64,000 nucleotides of DNA from Mycobacterium sp. MYCO198283 (GTDB lineage: Bacteria > Actinomycetota > Actinomycetes > Mycobacteriales > Mycobacteriaceae). Every line of letters starts with the position of its first letter. The first letter of the stretch is position 1. The position numbers and the translations under genes were made by a program. Below, one piece after another: positions 57,480 to 64,000 of this stretch. A model generated the notes under the pieces. That model did no database searches and was not told the origin of the DNA. It saw only the letters and a list, made by a program, of their open reading frames with translations. Location of the stretch: contig NZ_JAJQJI010000004.1 in NCBI RefSeq assembly GCF_021213805.1, positions 62,001-126,000 of the forward strand, read 5' to 3'.

Positions 57480-59129
57480 TCAGGCGCCGCGCAGCCGCGC
57501 GACCAGCGCCTTCTTGTCCACCTTGCCGACCGCCGTCGTCGGTAGCAAGGGCAGCGGCACCACCAGGTCCGGGCGCGCGTGGGTCGAGGCGCCGCGGGCA
57601 TCGAGGTACCGGTTGAGCTCGGCGAGGTCGATCGGTGTCCCGCGGAAAACCACTGCGGCGCAGATCTTCTCGCCGAGGTACTCGTCGGGCAGGGCGACCG
57701 CGGCGGCCGCTTCGATGGCCGGGTGGGCGACCAGGTGATCCTCCAGGTCCGTCGCGGACACCGTCTCTCCGCCGCGATGGACGACGTCCTTGACCCGGCC
57801 GACCACCTCCACGTTCCCGGCGAGCGGGCCGTCGGCGAAGATCCGCACCCGGTCACCGCTGCGGTAGAACCCGTCCGGGGTGAACGAGCGGGCGTCGGCG
57901 TCGGGCGCGCGGTAGTAGCCGTTCAGCGTGTACGGCCCGCGGACCAGGAGTTCGCCCTCCTCGCCGGGCGCCACCTCGACCCCGTCGTCGCCGACCACCC
58001 GGCGTTCGTCGTGCGGCGACATCGGCCGGCCCTGGGTGTTGAGCACGACCTCCAGCGGGTCGCCGGGCCGGGTGAACTGCAGCATGCCCTCGGCCATGCC
58101 GAAGATCTGCGACAAGCCGCTCGACAGGTTGTCGTGGATGAAGCGGGCCTCCTCCGGCGACAGCCGCGAGCCGCCCACCTGCACCAGCCGCAGCGACGCC
58201 GGGAGCACCGGCTCCCACGCACAGGCCTGCGCCCACAGCTTGGCGAGCGCGTTGACCAGGCCGGTGACCGTCACGCGGTGGCGGTCGATCAGCGCGAACG
58301 CCGCCTCCGGGCTCGGATCGGCGGTGAACACCGTGGTGGCCCCGACGGCCATCGAGCCGAGCAGGCCGGGGCAGGCCAGCGGGAAGTTGTGCCCGGCCGG
58401 CAGCACCGCGAGGTAGACGTCCTCGGGCCCGAGGCCGCAGGCCCGGGCGCAGGCGAGGGCGTTGTAGACGTAGTCGTCGTGGGTCCGGGCGATCAGCTTC
58501 GGCAGCCCGGTGGTGCCGCCGGAGACCAGCAGCAGCGCCGGCAACGCAGGATCGACCGCGACGTCCGGGAGGGGGGCGTCGGTGGCGGCGAGCGCCGACC
58601 ACGGCGCGAACGGCCCCGGATCGCCGTCGACGAGGACATGCCGCAGCGCGGGGTGGGCGGCGACGAGCTCCCGCGCCATGTCCCGGTAGTCGAAGCCGCC
58701 CGCCACATCGGCGATCATCATGCCGACCGCGCCGCTGACGGCAGCAAAGTGCCCCAGTTCGGCGGCGCGGTGTCCGGGCAGGCACATCACCGGCACGACG
58801 CCGGCGCGCAGCATCCCGAAGAAGGCCAGCGCGAACGCACACGAGTTCGGCAGCTGCAGCAGCATCCGGTCGCCGGGCGCAATGCCTCGCGCCGCCAGCG
58901 CCGCGCCGATCCGGTCGGCGGACGCGTCGAGCTCGGCGAAGGTGTACCGGGCCGCCGGATCGACGACGGCGGGCTTGTCGGGCCACCGGTCGGCCGCCCC
59001 GCGCAACAGCGAGTCGAGCCGCCGGCCCTGCCAGTAGCCGAGCCGCCGGTACCGCTCGGCGCGCTCGGGCGGAAACGGGACGAAACCGTCGGCGAGGTCG
59101 GATTTCGCCTGCTGGAAGCCGGTGCTCAT
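57480..59129 (-). CDS. mbtA: Aryl-AMP ligase MbtA
   Basis: 549 residues. Activates the aryl acid and loads it on the MbtB aryl carrier domain in mycobactin synthesis. Seen: LLLVSGGTTGLPKLIARTHDDY (P-loop), HNFPLACPG at 247-255, GMAEGMLQFTRPGDP and the hinge GRVKDVVHRGGETV. Cys253, at the position where DHB-specific ligases carry Ser, points to salicylate-type rather than dihydroxybenzoate substrates, compatible with salicylate or 6-methylsalicylate. ATG 59129; divergent from mbtB, convergent with the polyketide synthase. Confidence 0.93.
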   Translation of the reverse strand: MSTGFQQAKSDLADGFVPFPPERAERYRRLGYWQGRRLDSLLRGAADRWPDKPAVVDPAARYTFAELDASADRIGAALAARGIAPGDRMLLQLPNSCAFALAFFGMLRAGVVPVMCLPGHRAAELGHFAAVSGAVGMMIADVAGGFDYRDMARELVAAHPALRHVLVDGDPGPFAPWSALAATDAPLPDVAVDPALPALLLVSGGTTGLPKLIARTHDDYVYNALACARACGLGPEDVYLAVLPAGHNFPLACPGLLGSMAVGATTVFTADPSPEAAFALIDRHRVTVTGLVNALAKLWAQACAWEPVLPASLRLVQVGGSRLSPEEARFIHDNLSSGLSQIFGMAEGMLQFTRPGDPLEVVLNTQGRPMSPHDERRVVGDDGVEVAPGEEGELLVRGPYTLNGYYRAPDADARSFTPDGFYRSGDRVRIFADGPLAGNVEVVGRVKDVVHRGGETVSATDLEDHLVAHPAIEAAAAVALPDEYLGEKICAAVVFRGTPIDLAELNRYLDARGASTHARPDLVVPLPLLPTTAVGKVDKKALVARLRGA

Positions 59130-59174
59130 CGGTGACGTCGGCCCTTCGGGGTAGGTGTCGTGCCCTCGCCGAAT

Positions 59175-59193
59175 ATAGGGTAGCTTCCTCAAA
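59175..59193 (-). promoter_or_regulatory. Weak IdeR-type box, mbtA side
   Basis: ATAGGGTAGCTTCCTCAAA matches the IdeR consensus at roughly 12 of 19 positions. It lies next to the stronger box and 46 nt upstream of mbtA, so it could serve the mbtA promoter. Confidence 0.45.
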
Positions 59194-59194
59194 G

Positions 59195-59213
59195 TTAGGA
59201 AAGCCTGTCTTAA
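59195..59213 (+). promoter_or_regulatory. IdeR-type iron box, mbtB side
   Basis: TTAGGAAAGCCTGTCTTAA, a good 19-bp palindromic iron box, 20 nt before the mbtB GTG. It is the expected operator for iron-repressed mycobactin genes. Confidence 0.75.
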
Positions 59214-59233
59214 GTAACGGAGGAGTCGACCAG

Positions 59234-62200
59234 GTGAGTGCGACGAACGCGTCGACCGTCCGGCACGACGTGGCCGACCTGCTCGGCGTCGATCCCGACA
59301 CGCTCGATCCCCAGGCGGATCTCATCGCCGCCGGGCTGGACTCCATCCGGATGATGTCGCTCGCCGGGCGCTGGCGCAGACGAGGCGTCGACGTCACCTT
59401 CGCCGCCCTGGCCGCTGCCCCGACCGTCGACGCCTGGATGCGGCTGATCGGCGGCGAACCCGCCGCCGCGCCGGTGCCCGACGAAACGGAACCGCTCGCC
59501 GACGACGACGGCACCCCGTTCCCGTTGGCGCCTATCGGCCACGCGATGTGGGTCGGCCGGCACGGCGACCAGGAACTCGGCGGCGTCGCCGCGCACCTCT
59601 ACGTCGAATTCGACGGCACCGCAGTCGATCCGGAGCGCCTGCGCACCGCCGCGGCCCGGCTCGCCGCGCGGCACCCGATGCTCCGCCAGGAGATCCTGCC
59701 CGACGGCCGCCAGCGCATCGGCGACCGCACGCTCGACGTCACCGTGTTCGACCTGCGCGACCTCGGCCCGGCCGCCGCCGCCGAGCGACTCGCCGACATC
59801 CGGCAGGCGAAGTCGCACCAACAGCTCGACGGCGAGGTGTTCGAGCTCTCACTGTCGCGGCTGCCCGAGGGCCGCACGCGACTGCACGTCGACCTGGACA
59901 TGCAGGCCGCCGACGCCGTCAGCTACCGCACCCTCATGGCCGATCTCGCCGCGCTGTACCGCGGCGCGGAGCTGCCCCCGCTGCGCTACACCTACCGGCA
60001 GTACCGGGCCGCGCTCGCCGCCTCGACGCCGCCACCCACCGAGGCCGACCTGCGGTGGTGGGCCGAGCGCATCCCGGAGCTGCCCGAGCCGCCCACGCTG
60101 CCGCTGCTGCCGCGCGACGCCCAGACCGACCCGCTGCGCAGCATCCGGCTCTGGCACACGTTCGACGTCGCCACCCGTGACGCGCTGTTCACCGCCGCGC
60201 ACCGCCGGGGCGTCACCCCGGCCATGGCGGTCGCGGCGACCTACGCCCACGCGCTCGCGCGGTGGTCGACGAACAAGCGCTTCTTGCTGAACCTCCCGAT
60301 GTTCGGCCGCGAGCCGTTCCACCCCGACGTCGACCGGCTGGTCGGCGACTTCACGTCGTCGCTGCTGCTCGACGTCGACCTGACCGGGTTGCACACGCCC
60401 GCCGCCCGGGCCCGCGCCGTCCAGGAGGAGCTGCACCGCACCGCGGCGCACGCCTCGGTCCCCGGACTGGACGTGCTGCGCGAGCTGCGCCGTCACCGCG
60501 GCACCCAGGTGCTCGCCACCATCGTCTACACCAGCGCGCTGGGGCTCGGCGACCTGTTCGCCGGCGACGTCACCGACCAGTTCGGCGAGCCGGTGTGGAC
60601 CATCTCGCAGGGGCCGCAGGTGCTCATCGACGCCCAGGCCACGCCGGTGGCCGACGAGTTGATGATCAACTGGGACGTCCGCGTCGAGCACTTCCCGCCC
60701 GGCGTCGCGCAGGCGATGTTCGACCACCAGATCGCCGAACTGCAGCGCCTCGCGGCCGACGACGCCGCCTGGGAGGCGGCCGATCCACCCGCGCTCAGCG
60801 CGCCGTCGCGCGGGGTGCGCGCTCTCGACAACGCCCGGATCGTCACGCCGAGCGGTGACACGCTGCTCGACGGATTCGTCCGCAGCGCCGCGGCGCGGCC
60901 CGCCGCCACCGCGGTGATCACCGGCTCGGAGTCGGTCAGCTACGGCGCGCTGCAGCAGCGGGTGCGGCGGATCGCGGCGACGTTGCAGGACCGCGGCGTC
61001 GGCCGCGGCGACGTCGTCGCGGTGCTCGGCCCGAAGTGCGCCGACCAGGTTCCGGCGGTGCTGGCGATCCTGACCGTGGGCGCGGCCTATCTGCCGATCG
61101 GCGCCGACCAGCCCGCGCCGCGCGCCGCCCGCATCCTCGCCGCGGCAGACGTACGGTTCGCGCTGGCCACCGGCGACCTCCGACCCGACGTGCTCGCCGG
61201 AATACCGGCGGTGACGGTCACCGAGGCGGCGGCCGCGGGCGACGGATCCCGGCTGCGGCCGGTCGACGTCGACCCGCAGGATCTCGCCTACGTGCTGTTC
61301 ACCTCCGGCTCGACCGGCGAGCCGAAAGGCGTCGAGCTCACGCACGACGCGGTGATGAACACCCACGAATTCGTCAACCGCCACTTCGCGATCGGCCGCG
61401 ACGACCGCGCGCTGGCACTGTCCACGCTCGAAGGCGACCTGTCGACCCTCGACATCTTCGGCATGCTCGCGGCGGGCGGCTCGATGGTGGTGGTCGACGA
61501 AGCGCACCGGCGCGATCCCGATCACTGGGCCGCGCTCGTCGAGCGGCATCGGGTCACGGTGCTGCACTGGATGCCCGGCTGGCTGCAGATGCTGCTCGAC
61601 GTCGGCGGTGACCGGCTGTCGTCGCTGCGGGTGGTGCCCACCGGCGGCGATTGGGTGCGGCCCGACCTGGTGCGCCGGCTCCGGGCCGCGGCGCCGGGCG
61701 TGCGGTTCGCCGGCCTCGGCGGCGCCACGGAGACCGCCATCCACCACACCTGCTGCGAGGTCGAGGAACTGCCCGCCGACTGGGCCGCCGTGCCGTTCGG
61801 TCGCCCACTGCCCGGCAACGCCTGCCGCATCGTCGACGCCGCCGGCGACGACTGCCCCGACTGGGTGCCCGGCGAGCTGTGGGTCGGCGGTCGCGGCATC
61901 GCGCGTGGCTACCGCGGGCGGCCCGACCTGACCGCCGAGCGGTTCGTCCAATACGCCGGCCGGACCTGGTACCGCACCGGTGATCTCGCCCGCTACCGGC
62001 CCGACGGCACCATCGAGTTCGTCGGCCGCGCCGACCACCGCGTGAAGATCAGCGGCTACCGCATCGAGCTCGGCGAGGTCGAGGCCGCGTTGCAGCGAGT
62101 GCCGGGGGTCACCGGCGCGGTGGCGGCCGTGCTGCCGGCGGCCGCCGACCGACCCGGTGACGTGCTGGTGGCGCTGGTGGCGGCCGACGCGGTCACCGCG

Positions 62201-62695
62201 GCGACGGTGCGCTCCGCGCTCGCCGACATGGTGCCGCCCCACATGGTGCCCCAGCGCATCGTGGCCGCCGACCGCATCCCGTTCACCGTCGGCGGCAAGA
62301 TCGACCGCCCGGCGGCGGTGGCACTGCTGCAGGCCGACGCCGGCGAGCAGCCGGTGCACCGCGCCCCGGCGACGGCACTGCAGGCGGCGCTTAGCGCAAT
62401 ATTCGCAGAGCTGTTGTTGCGCAACGACATCGGAATCGACGACGACTTCTTCGCGCTCGGCGGTGACTCGGTGCTCGCGACCACCGCGGTGGCCCGCATC
62501 CGTGACTGGCTGGACACCCCGACGGCCGGCGTGCCCGACGTCTTCGCCGCCCGGACCGTCGCCGGGCTCGCCGACCGGCTCACCGCCCGCGAACCGGCAA
62601 GCGCCCGCCTCGAACAGGTCGCCGAGCTGTACCTGGAGGTCACCGCCATGCCCGGCGCCGACGTCGCCGCCGAGCTGGAGCGGGCCACATCGTGA
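59234..62695 (+). CDS. mbtB: Mycobactin NRPS MbtB (ArCP-Cy-A-PCP)
   Basis: 1153 residues. An aryl carrier domain with GLDSIRM (Ser37) is followed by a cyclisation domain (about 96-530) with the DxxxxD motif DMQAAD. The adenylation domain (about 545-1020) has LFTSGSTGEPKGVELTH, and the carrier domain has FFALGGDSVLAT. It condenses the aryl acid with Ser or Thr and cyclises to the oxazoline. No C-terminal thioesterase is present; mbtT is separate. GGAGG precedes the GTG at 59234. The stop overlaps mbtT (GTGA). Confidence 0.95.
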   Translation: MSATNASTVRHDVADLLGVDPDTLDPQADLIAAGLDSIRMMSLAGRWRRRGVDVTFAALAAAPTVDAWMRLIGGEPAAAPVPDETEPLADDDGTPFPLAPIGHAMWVGRHGDQELGGVAAHLYVEFDGTAVDPERLRTAAARLAARHPMLRQEILPDGRQRIGDRTLDVTVFDLRDLGPAAAAERLADIRQAKSHQQLDGEVFELSLSRLPEGRTRLHVDLDMQAADAVSYRTLMADLAALYRGAELPPLRYTYRQYRAALAASTPPPTEADLRWWAERIPELPEPPTLPLLPRDAQTDPLRSIRLWHTFDVATRDALFTAAHRRGVTPAMAVAATYAHALARWSTNKRFLLNLPMFGREPFHPDVDRLVGDFTSSLLLDVDLTGLHTPAARARAVQEELHRTAAHASVPGLDVLRELRRHRGTQVLATIVYTSALGLGDLFAGDVTDQFGEPVWTISQGPQVLIDAQATPVADELMINWDVRVEHFPPGVAQAMFDHQIAELQRLAADDAAWEAADPPALSAPSRGVRALDNARIVTPSGDTLLDGFVRSAAARPAATAVITGSESVSYGALQQRVRRIAATLQDRGVGRGDVVAVLGPKCADQVPAVLAILTVGAAYLPIGADQPAPRAARILAAADVRFALATGDLRPDVLAGIPAVTVTEAAAAGDGSRLRPVDVDPQDLAYVLFTSGSTGEPKGVELTHDAVMNTHEFVNRHFAIGRDDRALALSTLEGDLSTLDIFGMLAAGGSMVVVDEAHRRDPDHWAALVERHRVTVLHWMPGWLQMLLDVGGDRLSSLRVVPTGGDWVRPDLVRRLRAAAPGVRFAGLGGATETAIHHTCCEVEELPADWAAVPFGRPLPGNACRIVDAAGDDCPDWVPGELWVGGRGIARGYRGRPDLTAERFVQYAGRTWYRTGDLARYRPDGTIEFVGRADHRVKISGYRIELGEVEAALQRVPGVTGAVAAVLPAAADRPGDVLVALVAADAVTAATVRSALADMVPPHMVPQRIVAADRIPFTVGGKIDRPAAVALLQADAGEQPVHRAPATALQAALSAIFAELLLRNDIGIDDDFFALGGDSVLATTAVARIRDWLDTPTAGVPDVFAARTVAGLADRLTAREPASARLEQVAELYLEVTAMPGADVAAELERATS

Positions 62696-63432
62696 CCGGT
62701 GACGTGCACCCCATCGCGCCGTGGCTAAAACGCTTTGCGGGACAGCACAGCTCGCGGCCGGTCCTGGTGTTCCCCCATGCCGGCGGCGCGGCGTCGGCCT
62801 ACCGCGCGCTGGGCGCCGCGCTCGCCGCGGCCGGAGCCGATGCGTACGTGATGCAGTACCCGCAGCGCGGCGACCGGCTGACCCATCCCGCGCCCGCAGG
62901 CGTGCCGGAGCTCGCCGACGACCTGTTCGCGGCGGCGAACTGGGCCGAGCTGGCACCGCTGCGGTTGTTCGGGCACTGCATGGGAGCGGTGGTCGCGTTC
63001 GAGTTCGCCCGCGTCGCCGAGCGCCGCGGGGTGGCCGTCGACGCGCTCTGGGCGTCCGCCAGCGAGGCGCCGTCGACCGTCGCGGCGCGGCCCGACCTGC
63101 CGACCGCGCAGGCCGACATCCTCGCCGAGCTCGCCGACCTCGGCGGCACCGATGCGCGACTGCTCGCCGACGACGACTTCGTCGACCTGCTGCTGCCGGC
63201 GGTGCGGGCCGACTACGCGGCGTTCAACCGGTACTCCTGCGACGCCGGCGTGACCGTCGCCGCCGACATCCACACCCTCGGCGGCGACGACGACCACCGC
63301 GTCGACGAGCACATGCTGCGCCGCTGGCAGCCCCACACCACCGGGGCGTTCACCGTGTCCACGTTCCCCGGCGGCCACTTCTACGTGAACGACCACCTCG
63401 CCGACATCGCGGAACTGGTCCATGAGCTCTGA
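62692..63432 (+). CDS. mbtT: Type II thioesterase MbtT, cysteine nucleophile
   Basis: 246-residue alpha/beta hydrolase of the editing-thioesterase type: VLVFPHAGGAASAYRALG, LFGHCMGAVVAFEFARVAE, and the late HFYVNDH His. The nucleophile elbow reads GHCMG where GHSMG is usual, giving a Cys-His-Asp triad. It likely clears misprimed carrier domains of MbtB. It overlaps both mbtB (GTGA) and mbtC (11 nt). Confidence 0.88.
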   Translation: MTGDVHPIAPWLKRFAGQHSSRPVLVFPHAGGAASAYRALGAALAAAGADAYVMQYPQRGDRLTHPAPAGVPELADDLFAAANWAELAPLRLFGHCMGAVVAFEFARVAERRGVAVDALWASASEAPSTVAARPDLPTAQADILAELADLGGTDARLLADDDFVDLLLPAVRADYAAFNRYSCDAGVTVAADIHTLGGDDDHRVDEHMLRRWQPHTTGAFTVSTFPGGHFYVNDHLADIAELVHEL

Positions 63433-64000
63433 CGATCCGGTGGTGATCGTCGGCATGGCGATCGAGGCGCCGGGCGGCGTCGACTCGTCGGACTCCTACT
63501 GGACGCTGCTCTGCGAACAGCGAGAAGCGTTGGGCCACTTCCCGAGCGACCGCGGCTGGGACGTCTCCGAGGTGCTCGACGGGTCGCGGCGCGACGGGTG
63601 CAAGCCGGTCACCGACTCCGGCGGATTCCTCACCGACGCAGCCGCATTCGACCCGGCGTTCTTCGGCATCTCGCCGCGCGAAGCGACCGCCATGGACCCG
63701 CAGCAGCGGGTCGCGCTGCGGCTCGCGTGGCGCGCCCTGGAGCACAGCGGCATCCACCCCGACGACGTCGCGGACCACGACGCGGGGTGCTACGTCGGGG
63801 CCTCCTACCTGGAGTACGGACCGGAACTGTCGCGGTTCACCTCGCTCAGCGGGCATCTCATCACCGGCACCTCGCTGGGGGTGATCTCCGGGCGGATCGC
63901 CTACACGCTCGGCCTGGCCGGCCCGGCGCTCACCGTCGACACGTCGTGCTCGTCGGCGCTGACCGCGCTGCACACCGCGGTCGGCGCCATCCGGGCGGGG
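63422..64000 (+). CDS. mbtC: Mycobactin polyketide synthase MbtC, ketosynthase (3' end outside window)
   Basis: 193 codons visible, open to the window end. Starts MSSDDPVVIVGMAIEAPGGVDS and includes FFGISPREATAMDPQQRVALR and the KS active site DTSCSSAL. It matches the mycobacterial MbtC N-terminus closely. With MbtD it supplies the beta-hydroxy acid unit of mycobactin. ATG 63422 overlaps the mbtT stop. Confidence 0.95.
   Translation, partial: MSSDDPVVIVGMAIEAPGGVDSSDSYWTLLCEQREALGHFPSDRGWDVSEVLDGSRRDGCKPVTDSGGFLTDAAAFDPAFFGISPREATAMDPQQRVALRLAWRALEHSGIHPDDVADHDAGCYVGASYLEYGPELSRFTSLSGHLITGTSLGVISGRIAYTLGLAGPALTVDTSCSSALTALHTAVGAIRAG

Noticed and set aside
59849..62956. 1035-residue minus-strand ORF over mbtB
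   Set aside because: Antisense shadow of a high-GC NRPS frame; translation is His/Arg/Gly-rich with no domain and no start context.

Overview
The window is high-GC actinobacterial DNA from a non-tuberculous Mycobacterium (Mycolicibacterium-type). Gene content and order largely follow the M. tuberculosis segment from rne down to the mycobactin locus: rne-rplU-rpmA-obg-proB, nadE, rbsK, proA, nadD-rsfS-gpgP-octT, comEA-comEC-holA, rpsT, lepA, the GH15 trehalase, the sulfate ABC operon, cysH-sirA, hemW and mbtA/mbtB. GTG and TTG starts, ATGA/GTGA stop-start overlaps, TANNNT -10 boxes placed 6-7 nt before start codons (leaderless genes) and IdeR boxes all fit this assignment. Orthology statements rest on remembered family sequences; no search was run.

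Layout. 1-6.3 kb: RNase E (5' end outside the window), L21, L27, Obg, ProB. 6.3-12.6 kb: sirtuin and cysteine hydrolase, divergent from NAD synthetase; a restriction-endonuclease-like protein; crotonase and ribokinase. 12.6-19.6 kb: ProA, a MoxR/VWA pair, then nadD-rsfS-gpgP-octT-degV, which joins NAD synthesis, ribosome silencing and methylglucose lipopolysaccharide synthesis. 19.6-35.7 kb: a reductase where M. tuberculosis has eis, the Com pair, HolA, S20, the ATP-grasp/alpha-E/transglutaminase trio, LepA, ANTAR, 2OG-oxygenase, TetR, trehalase. 35.7-44.5 kb: assimilatory sulfur genes. These are the sulfate transporter subI-cysT-cysW-cysA on the plus strand and sirA-cysH-chelatase on the minus strand, each preceded by a 30-codon cysteine-containing leader ORF. 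Three chained 11-codon mini-ORFs, made by a triplicated 32-bp unit, separate sirA from cysH.

44.6-49.8 kb is an accessory island. A type VII-type gene (helical WxG-like N-terminus plus cysteine amidase) is split by about 1.9 kb of prophage remnant. The remnant carries a lysin amidase with a peptidoglycan-binding domain, a frameshifted RelA/SpoT-like toxin domain, a small downstream gene, a terminator and a scaffold-like N-terminus. The 3' piece of the host gene follows in the same reading direction. After it come four tandem paralogues of a three-helix membrane protein (one broken by two frameshifts) and an EspC-like gene, all tightly coupled. I read this as a damaged toxin locus that kept or amplified its presumptive immunity genes.

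49.8-64 kb: HemW, an MHS-type transporter, then a mycobactin locus. Where M. tuberculosis has the salicylate synthase mbtI, this genome has an IdeR-boxed iterative type I polyketide synthase with 6-methylsalicylic acid synthase architecture (KS-AT-TH/DH-KR-ACP), convergent with mbtA. mbtB, a stand-alone thioesterase and the start of mbtC follow. The prediction is a mycobactin whose aryl cap is 6-methylsalicylate, made by a polyketide route.
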